Below, piece by piece: positions 51,661 to 62,096 of a stretch of 64,000 nt of DNA. How positions within the stretch are numbered: the first letter of the stretch is position 1; each line of letters starts with the position of its first letter. The stretch comes from Patiria pectinifera (Eukaryota > Echinodermata > Asteroidea > Valvatida > Asterinidae): NCBI GenBank assembly GCA_029964075.1, contig CM057135.1:3829001-3893000 (forward strand). Direction: 5' to 3'. The position numbers and the translations under genes are program-made. The notes beneath the pieces were generated by a model that was not told the origin of the DNA, did no database searches, and was given only the letters and a program-made list of their open reading frames with translations.

Positions 51661-52668
51661 TGGCACTTTACCATTTAATAGCAATTGTTGTGGGCTACAC
51701 ACGTATTTGGTTGGCGGTGATGTAACAATGCTTCACTTGGCTCTGTGCGGTCATTGCTGAGCTTTTTTTATATTTACTCCAGGCTTGGAGGCCATATTGG
51801 CTTCTTGGTCATATTTTGCTGTTACCATTTTAATCGTATCACCATGGAGGAGGGAAGCACCCTATAGATTTGTGTGTTGGGCACACTTCCACTTTGCTGC
51901 AAACATATTCCGTACACTTGTGGGGCTAATGAGATGATCACTTTAATTGCATATAACTATGAAATAGATCTGATCGGTTGTTTTAATATGTCTCCCTGAT
52001 AAGTGCTAAAGATTTGCATGTATCTGTTTTAGATAATCCTGATATTTCTGACCATGTTGGGCCAGCAAATAAAAAAAATTCAAATCAGTTTCTTGGATCA
52101 CCCTTTTGTTACACTTGGGAGAATTGTGTGTCAATATAGAAGTAAATCATTATTTTGTTTAGTTAAACCATATTGAAGACCTGAACTTATACTTTAATAG
52201 ATACAGTGCAGTCTTAAAACGGTGCAGGCCTATGCGAGTATGTTGATTGCAATTAAAGAAATGTTGTTCTTCGTAACGAGCAATTCGTGATGATAAGGGC
52301 GGATCCAGTGGGGCCAAAAGGGACCATGCCCCCCCCCCCCAAAAAAAACCCAAACCATTGCTTTTTATGTGACGTCGTAATAAAGGCAGGCCATGAGTAC
52401 ACCACCATCTTTTCCTAAAAAAAACATTGGTTAAAGTGGTCAGAAATTGCCTCAAATCGCACCACAGAGCATCTCGAATCCCAAAAATGTTCGGGGCCCT
52501 TAAGCGGGCCCCGAAGCCCAAACCGTAATTTTTTGACCCACTTTTTTTAGGGGAGGGACCAAAATTTCTTTGCCTCCCCCCAATTGTGTTCTAGATCCGC
52601 CCTTGCGTGACGATGTGTCACTCATGTGACTATAATTAGTTCTATATCAGTGGTCATTTCATAAAACA
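51661..52668. other. Gene-free stretch
   Basis: C-run/A-run at 52330-52350, otherwise no recognised feature. Confidence 0.4.
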
Positions 52669-52790
52669 TGGCCTTGGCCTTGAGGGTTAAGCCTTGGCCT
52701 TGGCCTCGGGGCTTAAGGGTCAAAGCCTTGGCTTTGGCCTTGGCCTTGAGGGTCAAAGCCTTGGCCTTGGCCTTGAGGGTCAAAACCTTT
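52669..52790. repeat. GGCCTT-rich short tandem repeat
   Basis: Interspersed GCCTTGGCCTTGAGGGTCAAA units of 6-36 bp, imperfect. Confidence 0.75.
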
Positions 52791-53944
52791 GCTCCAACAC
52801 TGGTGGGAGTACCGTCAATTCGAGTATTGGTTTAAAGATGGAGATGCCAATGAACTCCCTTTGAAATTATTCTTTCTGGCATGCTGTCATTTTGAAGAAA
52901 AGAATAAAAGAAGGCCATTTCCTAAGATGTATCAAGTAATGCATTTTTGGAAATTTCCAATAGTAGTTGATTTGTAATTCCACGAATCTGGGAATGAGTG
53001 CGTGCGAGCGTTGACACGACACACACGCGCACGCAGTTGCTATTATTTGTCGGCTCAGTGCGTGACATCGCGTAGCTGCAATCGGCTGAATGAGAACGTG
53101 TCCAGGATGCCAATTTCAGGCGCAATTCAAAATCTGACTCGGCAACTTTTGAATTGAAATCGAGAACGTAGAATATTGATTTCTCTGAATATACAGTATT
53201 CATTGAGCTAAAATTTTATCAAGTTAGTTGTTGAGCAACTTCCTTTAGATTTTTAGCACTTTTGTTGCTTCAAACAGAAAAAAATGCACGAACGACAAAT
53301 GCTCTATCCTACCTTTAAAGTATATGTGTCCTAGAGAGTCACTGCACACAAAAAAAAGCATTGTGCAGAGAAGTTGAGCGTGACCGAATCAGCCTGCTTG
53401 CCCTGAGCTTAAACCACACGAAAGTATTGTGCAGGGATTTGAAGTGCATGTATTATCGATGCTCCACAGAAGATTACCTCAAAGGAATTTGAAGTGTTGG
53501 CGCTCACTCTATGGGAAAACATGTTGAGGCAAAATTCTAAAGGGTTTTTGCAGTGCAAAAGACTAGGAGGGTTTATCCAAACATTTGGATGAACTTGTCA
53601 TTGATTGGCTTACACCCATTGCAGGTCATTCTATAAATTTAAGGCCCAAAGTGTGATATTTGTCCAGTTCCTGTTACCTTGGTACTTTGTAATTTGTCAT
53701 TCAAATATAGGTTTTCTCGGTCAATTTCGGCAAATGAGCAGCCAATTTAACCACAACGCTATTCTATTTAGCGCGAAATCAAATGCTACTGAAAAGGGTC
53801 ATTCGATTTCGTTTTATGACCAGTCAAATGTACTGTTGCGTCATTCAGTAGTAGGAATAGTGGGGGTACCAGATCAAAATGGAAAATCTGTGGCAAGCCT
53901 GAACACGTCGCTCTCGTTTCTCAAAAATCACACGTCGCTCTCGT
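52791..53944. other. Gene-free stretch
   Basis: Contains a diverged relative of the right half of the 36263 MITE at about 53220-53330. No supported gene. Confidence 0.4.
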
Positions 53945-54285
53945 TTTTCAAAATCCCCCGAGGCAAATTTTAAAAAAATCTGACGTCGGGTACCGGATCA
54001 AAATCCCCCGATCCCAATTTTTAAAAAAATCTGACGTCGGGTACCGGATCAAAATCCCCCGCGGCAAATTAAAAAAAAAATCTGATCAAAATCCCCCGAG
54101 GCAAATTTAAAAAAAAAATCTGATCAAAATCCCCCGAGGCAAATTTTAAAAAAATCTGACGTCGGGTACCGGATCAATAATCCCCCGATCCCAATTTTTA
54201 GAAAAAATCTAATCAAAATCCCCCGATCCCAATTTTAAAAAAAATCTAACGTCGGGTATCGGATCAAAATCCCCCGATCCCCCAC
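53945..54285. repeat. ~50-bp tandem repeat beside Polinton copy C
   Basis: About eight units of ATCAAAATCCCCCGA(T/G)(C/G)C + AA-run + TCTGACGTCGGGTACCGG, some lacking the GACGTCGGGTACC half. Ends about 200 bp before the Polinton sequence. Confidence 0.85.
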
Positions 54286-54493
54286 TTATAAACAGCGCCT
54301 CTAAAAAAATTCTTTTGAGAATATTAACCAGCAACCATGGATAAACGCTTTTTAGAGACGGATAGCTATACGTCAATGCTTTGTGTAAGGTTGAGTGATA
54401 AACGTTCAGATGATCGCTACAATAAAGGTGGGGCTGAGGGTGACACTCTAAGATGAAAGGTATAACTCGGTGGATCGCCTTCATAATGTTTAT

Positions 54494-54990
54494 TTATTGA
54501 GAATTCGAACTTGTAAGTTTTTCGATAAGAGATATTTTTTTCTTTGCCAACCGTTCGTCTACCCGTTTTTTAACTTCTTTTTCAACGTCTAAATCGCTTT
54601 TTATTTTTTGAAGCTTTGTGCTTGTCTTTGTTCTATTTTTCTGCTTAAGCTCGTTAAATTTTACGAGCTCTCTCGTAATCAATATAAACTCTTCGTGCGA
54701 TATATCTCTGTCGTTGATGGCTTGAGACACAAATTCTTCGATCGTGTTAAGTTTGGAGTCTGCTAATATTTTAATCTGGTCGTGCTTTTTCAGCTTGGTG
54801 GATAATCGCTTAGACGTGATTCTAAGCAGAATCACCAAAAGCGCCTATAAACGTTCCTTCTAGCACCAATCCAACGGGGGCTGATATAACACCTAAGAAA
54901 GCGGGAATACTGACAGCCCCCGCTATAGCCCCCAATCCTTCTAATCCTATCTCTACGTAATTGATAGTGTCGATCATTCTCTTTATTTTT
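54494..54990 (-). pseudogene. Polinton conserved membrane protein (copy C)
   Basis: Internal ATG equivalent at 54975-54977, hydrophobic pair, then a 5-nt deletion near 54830 that shifts the frame, then the C-terminal helix (LADSKLNTIEEFVSQAIND; ELVKFNELKQKNRTK) to a stop at 54494. This copy shows the C-terminal end missing from copies A and B. Its 5' end is cut at about 54990 by a deletion that removes the 393-aa gene and joins the structural-type gene. Confidence 0.75.
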
Positions 54991-54992
54991 TA

Positions 54993-56090
54993 TAAGTGCC
55001 TCGCATCACAACGGACAAGGATGTAGATCGTTGGAAATCACACCCCATGTCGTTTTATCAAAATCGGTTAAATTTTGCGATCTACTGCGCTACTACGGAC
55101 TGCGGTGTTGGATTCGATCTTTTAAACTCGAGCAACCGTTACGTTTGGGCCATCTTTAACTTTCATTTATATTTTACGGTTAGAAAGATCCTGTACGACT
55201 TTGCCACTCCTTTACCGGGAGATGACGCATTTAACGCTCTAGACAACAGTTATAATCTCAGAGCTTTCACCGATACCTGTTTGTTGTTTGGTATAGATCA
55301 AAACAAGTCTTTTAAACAGACGAGAGACACAAATTCTAACGGTTTAGGTATAGCTTATTACTGGGACACGTCTTACGTACCCGTACCCGGAAACGATTAT
55401 GATACGACCGACCTTAATCTCGAGTATAGTCAGTATCGTAAAAATATGATGGGTGGAACTAAAATGGGGTTTGGTTGAGAAAATCCACCCAAGGGATCGG
55501 GGCGTTACAGCGATTACACCGTAGCCTTTATCGAACAAAATGAATCGGTACAAAAGGCTTGGTTAGATTTTATACCTAACACGAGTTCGTTTAGCCCCGC
55601 GGGAATCATAAAGATCAACGAATCAATCAGATCTTACGTGTACGCTTTACTTGGTGCGCAGGCTCAAACAAAAACGAGCGTATTATCACCGGGCACCGGA
55701 TTAGACGCTCAGAGACAATTTAACGTCATCGTTGAAGATATCATCAATGCAGTAGACGACATGGAAACGAGTATCAATCAATTTCAAGACCTCTTGCAGT
55801 ACGCCAGAACACCTTTAAATTTTGTCGTGAAACCGGGGTTGTATTTAATTCCATCAGATATGAACTTGAGGATGAAAACTGGTTTGGTGTTAGATTTAAA
55901 CTCACAACCTCAACCAGACGACTCTTTTGATGACACCATCGCCAGCATCCAGCACCATCGCCAACACCAGTACCCTCACCTACAGTTTTAACCCGAAAAC
56001 CCACGAAACTACAAACTCACCAAGACGAAAAATTATCGTTGACGGTATGAATGTTAGCTATCGTTGGCATGGGTATTTTGGCTTACGAGG
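54993..56090 (+). pseudogene. Polinton structural-type gene (copy C), 5'-truncated
   Basis: Starts at codon ~75 of the copy A gene. Open from 54996 to TGA at 55476-55478, then open again in the same frame to about 55935; the C-terminal Pro-rich linker and membrane segment continue out of frame (a short deletion near 55870 and another indel near 55935). It retains the GRYSDYTVAFIEQNE region absent from copy A. Confidence 0.75.
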
Positions 56091-56121
56091 CAACGCAATA
56101 AGTCACACTCTAATCTCACAC

Positions 56122-56166
56122 AAAAATAAAGCCTTACCAACTTTGTGCTGGTAAGGCTTTATTTTT
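56122..56166. terminator. Bidirectional AATAAA hairpin (copy C)
   Basis: An 18-bp perfect stem (56122-56139 with 56149-56166) around the loop ACTTTGTGC. The stem contains AATAAA on the plus strand (56125-56130) and, by symmetry, AATAAA on the minus strand (56158-56163). Lies between convergent genes. Confidence 0.8.
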
Positions 56167-56193
56167 TTGGTTTAAACTTGATTACAACTATTA

Positions 56194-57340
56194 CTACCAT
56201 CGTTTTTGCAGGTACGCAAACACCAAGGCTCCCACACCCAAAAACAAAGCCCACACGTGTTCGGCCAACCACGATACGGACTTACTCAGCCCGTTAAATA
56301 TCCAACTGAGTACGCTGCCTATGATACCCGGCAGAGCACCCAACGCGCTCACTCCGAGTTTTTTAAGAGCAGATGCAAAATGAGCGAGTTGTTTTGAATT
56401 CCACTCTTTGATACCGCCTTTTGGTGGATTCGGTGTTGGTGTAGGTGTTGGTGTAGGTGTTGGCGATGGCGCGGTTGGGGCACCCACACCTCTCACGCTA
56501 GCGACGATGCTACTCACTATCGTGCTGATGGCTTAACTAAAAGCGGCTAAAATACTCACTACGGTCACACCTTGTTCTCTAAACAGAGTTCTAATCTTTT
56601 CCGCCAGAGTCGTGTCGTCGCCTAATATTTTATTAATCGTTTCTTTGATTCTAGCGATCTGACTTTTTAGCCCTCGTTCGTTGGCTTTTGCGGCCTCTAA
56701 TCTGGCAGATCTTCGACCCTCTTCGCTGTGAGATTCGTCGAGTTCTTGTCTCGTGGCTGCAATCTCTCGGTCTAGTACTGTGAGACGCGCTAAATTAAGT
56801 TCTTTGTTACCTCTCAACGTCTGAAGAGTTTTGTCTAAACCCTGGTGTTCTCTGTAATTCAATCCTTCTGTTTGAGCGCCGGTGTCTTGTTCTAAATCGT
56901 CTATTATCTCGATTACATCATCGGTGACTCTGGGTAGTTCTGTCATGCGGATACTCTCGGGTTGTATCGATCGCAGTTGTTGACTTGATCGTCACTGAGT
57001 GTCTGACGTTCGTAATGCGTAAAGCCTTATTCCTTTCTAATAAAATCTCTACCGTTTAAACTCATCTTTCTTACATTTAACTCTATAGTCCTCAGAGTCA
57101 AGAATCTGTCTGGTTTTCTTTGATCCGTTAACCTTAGTAAGCCTTTACCAGTGTCATAAAATAAACCGTCTGGTTTGAGAATAAATGTTTCGTATCTAAA
57201 ACGTCATCTATGTCGGTAGTGAGGATTGGTGGTGCAGGAGTATCAAAGTTGTCGTCCAGATTGGTCTCTGCTACATCATCATCGTCTTCATCGTAATCGT
57301 AATCATCAACGGGGTCAAAGTCAAATCCTCCCTCAGTCAT
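56194..57340 (-). pseudogene. Polinton coiled-coil/membrane protein (copy C)
   Basis: Pieces: acidic N-terminus 57340-57134, a rearranged stretch 56950-57130, coiled coil 56946-56533 (LREQGVTVVSILAAFS at its end, then a stop), and the C-terminal membrane part 56517-56194, which keeps the full tail WLAEHVWALFLGVGALVFAY that copy A lost. The coiled coil is shorter than in copy A. Confidence 0.75.
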
Positions 57341-57362
57341 TTATTTAATAAACCTATTTAAA

Positions 57363-57602
57363 TTATGCCGTTTTCATTATACTGCCCGGTAGTATACCCT
57401 ACTACCTACTACTTTGCGTGGCCGGAGCTCCACTTATAATAACCGTCAATTTACCAGCATCTTCTACGCTTAGTTTGTTTAAATCCGGCGCTTTCATTTT
57501 GAGTTGTTTATTTCCTATCATGACGTATCCCATCGAAAGACCCGATATGACGGCTCCGTGATAAATCGTATTAGCTATTCCGTTGGTGTCAAAGTTACTC
57601 AT
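57363..57602 (-). pseudogene. Polinton 80-aa protein (copy C)
   Basis: Intact start (MSNFDTNGIANT) and promoter box, but the frame is disrupted near 57415 (ACTACCTACTACT replaces the copy A sequence), so the GILPG tail is separated. Confidence 0.65.
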
Positions 57603-58017
57603 CGTTTTTAATATAATATTTTAAAAATTGTTGTTTTATTCCATGTCTAGAGTCTTGGGTGCGCTGGGTGTAGTGGGTTGCGTTACTATCGGCACTGGCT
57701 GTACCACCGGCGCAGTTGCCTTGCTTTTTTAATATCAGCAACCCCACTCCTATTATCGACGCTATAGCGCCCCACATAACCCAAGAGTTGTAGTCTGGTG
57801 AGCTCGTAGCTTCGTCTGATGCCACCATTTTTGCTAATTTTAATTTCATCTGTCTATTGTGCTCGGCTAAAGCTTTACCCTGCTGTATTCGTTTAGGATT
57901 TTTAGTCTTGGTCACTCTCGTTACCGTCGGTGATGACGTTGTTTTTATCGGTTGGGGCGTCTCTGTCTCTGCTGGTTGAGCTGCAGGTGTTGCTGTCGCT
58001 GCTTTCTGATCTTCCAT
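57595..58017 (-). CDS. Polinton single-pass membrane protein with basic motif (copy C)
   Basis: Same as 4615-4998 through the KNPKRIQQGKALAEHNR motif and membrane span (ASIIGVGLLIL). One extra T near 57725 shifts the last ~30 codons to a longer, unrelated tail. The 116-nt overlap with the upstream gene (57902-58017) is preserved. Confidence 0.6.
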   Translation of the reverse strand: MEDQKAATATPAAQPAETETPQPIKTTSSPTVTRVTKTKNPKRIQQGKALAEHNRQMKLKLAKMVASDEATSSPDYNSWVMWGAIASIIGVGLLILKKQGNCAGGTASADSNATHYTQRTQDSRHGIKQQFLKYYIKNDE

Positions 58018-58357
58018 TTATTATATTAGGTTTGTTAAATTTCAAATGTTTTGATGTGATAATCGTAGCAACTAGGGGTGATATAAAAGTTCCGTACTTG
58101 TAACAAACGTCGCTCAACATACCAGCCATACTCGCGCTTATAACAGGATCAGAACTCAAGTCGTTGGTGAGTTCTTCTTCGGAATCTATAGTGACGTTAT
58201 ATCCTAAAACTTGTACGGGTGTAACAACAGCTAACACTCTCGAAAATAGACTTAAAGTGTATTTACCAACAGTTTTAACAATTTCATTTCCAAATTTAGT
58301 TTCGTACAGATGATACAGCTTTTCGAGTTCTTTACTGTCAAGAGCTTCGATATGTTT
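57902..58357 (-). pseudogene. Polinton 192-aa protein (copy C), 5'-truncated
   Basis: The 3' ~150 codons match 4883-5461. The 5' end is replaced at about 58357 by ATPase sequence through a deletion of roughly 600 bp that also removed the non-coding iteron region. Confidence 0.7.
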
Positions 58358-58806
58358 ATTTTATCTTTGCAGTAAAATAACGCCAACCAAGCCGTGTTTT
58401 CTCTATAATCTTTTAAAACGCTGTTGTACTTTTGAGTCAATAACCAACAGCTGTGATTTACGTGTCTTCCGCTCAATGCCATCTTGCTTAGCGCGCACGT
58501 CTTTTTACGGTATTTAATCTCTTGATCCGAAGAGCAATCGTCCACGATAAACAACGTGGCAACACCTTCGAATATTTTCCTGTAAAAATCGATCGCTTCG
58601 TTGAGCGTCATCTTGTACAATTCCGGATCGCAGAGATATACCTCAGGATCTGCGTGAATCCACTTTCTTTTGATATACGTTTTGTTTTTAAATATGGTAG
58701 GGCAAATGATGACTATCGCTTCAAATACATTTTTATAGTCTGACTCTAACAGATCCAAAATCTATTTGGTTTTACCCGACGATTGAAGCGCAATGCGGTT
58801 GTGTCA
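58358..58806 (-). pseudogene. ATP: Packaging ATPase (copy C), Walker A destroyed
   Basis: The ATG region survives (58804-58806) but most of the P-loop coding sequence is deleted and the frame shifts to a stop within 12 codons. Walker B (TLFIVDD) and the following region are intact from about 58758 to 58370. The 3' end is fused to the 192-aa gene out of frame. Confidence 0.8.
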
Positions 58807-58838
58807 TTTTAACTTAACAGAGATTTAAAATTCCCGTC

Positions 58839-60133
58839 TTACAAGTTCAATTGAGCATCCATGACCAAAAAGACGTACATCGTGAGGTCACCTTGACTTT
58901 CGGCTGCTCTGGTAAATTGAATGTTGATGCCTTCTCCGTCTCCGAGTTTCCTACCAGATCCGTGAGCGGAATTGTCGTCGTTACTTCTAAAATCGAGCCA
59001 CAAACCGTACTTGTTTTTTAGATAGTCTCCGAGGTCAAGACCCGTCAAATTTAAATCTTTGGATACTCCACGCCCGCTTTCGGTATCGCTGTCTCCAAAG
59101 AACTTGCTAATTTCGTTCCAGTGTTGATATTGAAACATGCCTTGACTGTAGAGTTGATTGGGTTTACCTTCTACAGTCACCGATGTTTTGGTTACTTTTG
59201 GATTATAAAATCGCTGCGGATTTTTCTCAGTGGGAACGTCAGCGTCAATCAACCCATCAGGAGTCTCAAGGGTATTTTGTTTTTGTTTTTGTTTTTAAAC
59301 AAAAACAAAATACCCTTGAGACTCCTGATGGGTTGATTGACGCTGACGTTCCAAAGCGTGTCCGATTTGTTGACGGATCTAACTTCTAGCGAGTGGATTT
59401 TATCAAACAGATATTGCATTAACCCCTTGTGTTTATTCCTGATGGTGATAGCTAGGTCTCTGTTGGGCACCACTTCGTATTCGAGAGACAAGTCTGAGAC
59501 ACTGTACATCGCCGCCGTATCTGAACTGTTGACTACTTTTTCGTGATCGTTAAACTTTATCTCGTACGTCAGAGGTTGTTTTAAACCGCTGGGGTAAAAA
59601 GGGTGATGCGAAGTCAGTATGTCAATGTCTAGGGGAATACAATATCTGTTACCATAGGCATCCGCGATAGCTTGATCCTTACCGTTGTTGGCGCCCGCGT
59701 TAGCATCTTCAGCCCCTGTTCTTAGTTTAGACACGTTTTCTTTTTCTATGCCCGAGTACACCATGTTTTGAGTTGTGGAGCTGTTGAGCCAATTGTCTTT
59801 AAAGTTGTGATACACGTCGGCGTGACGATAACTCACAATTTCGTGACCTTGAAGCCTGACGCTGATTTCGCTGACTAAATTTCTGGCCAAATTTTTAAAA
59901 ATGGTTCTATTGTTGTCGCTTCCACCGTCGAGTTCTAAATTGAAAGCTAGTTTACAAGTGCCGGGTACGATCACGTCGTCTACACCCAATTGAGGGAACT
60001 TGACCCTCAGCGTTTGCCCCGCCGATATACTACTAGGATTGTGGGTAATGACCACCTCTTTTCTCTCACCCTTGATAGATCTGGGTATTTTTAATAGCCT
60101 GCTGGGATTGAGCTTTTTTCCATACGCATTCAT
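58839..60133 (-). pseudogene. MCP: Polinton major capsid protein (copy C), split by a fold-back
   Basis: N-terminal ~285 codons intact from ATG 60131-60133 through QPIRSLKGILFLF, then a fold-back inverted duplication (59233-59352) interrupts, and the C-terminal part resumes at about 59225 to TAA at 58839. It contains YSQGMFQYQHWNEISKFFGD, absent from copy A, which is probably the ancestral form. Confidence 0.8.
59233..59352. repeat. Fold-back inverted duplication within the capsid gene
   Basis: GGAACGTCAGCGTCAATCAA and onward through CTCAAGGGTATTTTG is present in both orientations around a TTTTTAAAC centre; arms of ~56 bp are identical. One arm is gene sequence, the other its inverted copy. 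Confidence 0.85.
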
Positions 60134-60157
60134 TTTATTTATACAATTTATAAAAAA

Positions 60158-60588
60158 TTAAAGATATCTGTAAGCCAAGAAGCCCACCAATAGCGTTCCT
60201 CCCGCGATAAACGCTAGTTCTTTTTCTATTTGTTGGTCGCTAGGCTCGTAAAAATCTTCGAGTTTGGGTTCGCGTTGCAGTCCTACGGGTAGTTCGGTAG
60301 ATTGTCCACTCACCTCGTTGTAGTAACGCAACGCTCGGTCTACGTTAGAAAATGTTTCTTTAGAGGCATTTTGTTTTCTAATACGTTCGTTTAGAAAATC
60401 TAGATTTTCGTTCGTTCTCGTTGCCACTTATCTTTGGCGGCTGAGAGTTGTTCTATCGCTTAATCGTGTCTCTTACGCTCCTCGTCGGCATCACTCTGTT
60501 TCAGACTTGAAAATAAAAAGTTTGAACCCGTAAAAGCTAAGGCGTTTATGATCGCACCTCCAACCATCATTACAGCAGCTGACGCCAT
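60158..60588 (-). pseudogene. Polinton small coiled-coil membrane protein (copy C)
   Basis: ATG at 60586-60588 with the N-terminal membrane segment. An in-frame TAA (near 60461) and a 1-nt deletion near 60405 break it; the remainder (LDFLNERIRKQN to the C-terminal span) is readable to 60158. Confidence 0.75.
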
Positions 60589-60632
60589 CTATTTAATGTA
60601 TAAAGCACTTTTAAATTATTATTATAATAAAT

Positions 60633-61167
60633 AAGTAAGTAAGATTTGAGGCTTTGCATGGTGGAGATACTAAATAATGAAGGGTTTGCGGAACCCTTCC
60701 CACTTAGCATCCTCACAGGATGCAACTTCGCACTTCATTGACTTTTGCTACTTAAGTATCCACTTTCTTAGAGTTTAGGCATTCTCCTGAAGACGGTCAG
60801 AGCATACTGACCGGAACGTCGAGTTTATACCTCTGGTTCTCTTCAGAACCATTCTCTTAGTTGAGAAACCATTCGCACATGGTGTTTCCGCCCTCTCTCT
60901 ACTGACACAGCAACCCTACTGTTCCACCTCAGTGAGCACCAAGCTTGTTCCAGGATCCTGCCCACTTAGCATCCTCACAGGATGCAACTTCGCACTTCAT
61001 TGACTTTTGCTACTTAAGTATCCACTTTCTTAGAGTTTAGGCATTCTCCTGAAGACGGTCAGAGCATACTGACCGGAACGTCGAGTTTATACCTCTGGTT
61101 CTCTTCAGAACCATTCTCTTAGTTGAGAAACCATTCGCACATGGTGTTTCCGCAAACCCTTCATTAT
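60633..61167. mobile_element. 535-bp element with 193-bp tandem core
   Basis: Two identical-looking 193-bp units (60699-60891 and 60961-61153, spacing 262 bp) around a 69-bp spacer. TAAATAATGAAGGGTTTGCG near the left end is repeated inverted at the right end. A 14-bp direct repeat TTATTATAATAAAT flanks the insert (60619-60632, 61168-61181). It lies between the divergent genes at the Polinton promoter gap. Layout recalls pearl or Helentron-associated tandem-core elements; no family assigned. Confidence 0.75.
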
Positions 61168-61182
61168 TTATTATAATAAATG

Positions 61183-62096
61183 ATGGATAAACTTTAAAAA
61201 AACTGTTTTATAGCCCAAGCGGTTATTGGAGAGGTGAAAGTGCCGTCGATCATTTGCACGATAAAACCAAAATCGATAAAAAGGTAATCAGAGATTGGCT
61301 TAAAAAACAAGCGATCTGGCAAATTTATCTACCGGGTCCCGCATATGTACCCAGGCCTACGAGTACTTTGCGAGAGTTTGAAACACCAAACGACTTTTAC
61401 CAAATGGATGTGCTATACCTACCCTGGGATAAAGTAAAACGCAAGACTTATACATACGCTTTGACGGTTGTCGACGTGGCGAGTCGATACCACGAAGCAG
61501 AACCTTTGGTTTCTATAACGGCGGATTCCAACCAAGATGCTATCGTAAAGATTTACGCGAGGTCGCCTTTGAATTACCCTAAAACGTTGAGAGTAGACGC
61601 CGGTACCGAATTTAAGGGCGCTTTTAAAAAATGGATGGCCTCAAAAAACGTCGAGATTATCGTAGGCGAAACAGGAAACCACCGATCGCAGGGTATCGTA
61701 GAAAGATTTAATCGAAGGCTAGCCGAGAGACTGTTTGGTCATCAGTACGCTCAAGAAATGTTAAATCCCGAGAGTAGAAACACGCAATGGGTCGAGCGAT
61801 TACCCAGCGTGATCAGAGCTATAAACGATGAAACGACAAGATTAATAGCTAAAGCGCCGTCAGAGGCGGTTAAACTAGAACAGGTCCGGCAATCGCTGGC
61901 TAACCCCGTTAAAACAAAAGAGCAGAATTTACCGCAAGACACTATGGTTAGATATTTATATTACCCGGGCGAGCAAGAAGGGGGTACTTCGAGTCATGAC
62001 GGGCCCCACGCTGTATTACCTGCAAGACGGCCCAAAAAGGAGTTTTGTGCGACAAGAGCTTCAAGTCGTACCCGAGGACACGCAATTACCACCTAA
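61183..62096 (+). pseudogene. INT: Retroviral-type integrase of Polinton copy C
   Basis: The 5' end near the insertion is frameshifted (TAA within five codons), but from 61254 the frame is open to TAA at 62094-62096. Catalytic Asp (MDVLYLPWD), Asp (RVDAGTEFKG) and Glu (GIVERFNR) are all present, and the segment missing from copy A (AQEMLNPESRNTQWVERLPS) is retained. The C-terminus is shortened and frameshifted after GEQEGGT. The stop overlaps the polymerase stop on the other strand by 2 nt. Confidence 0.85.
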
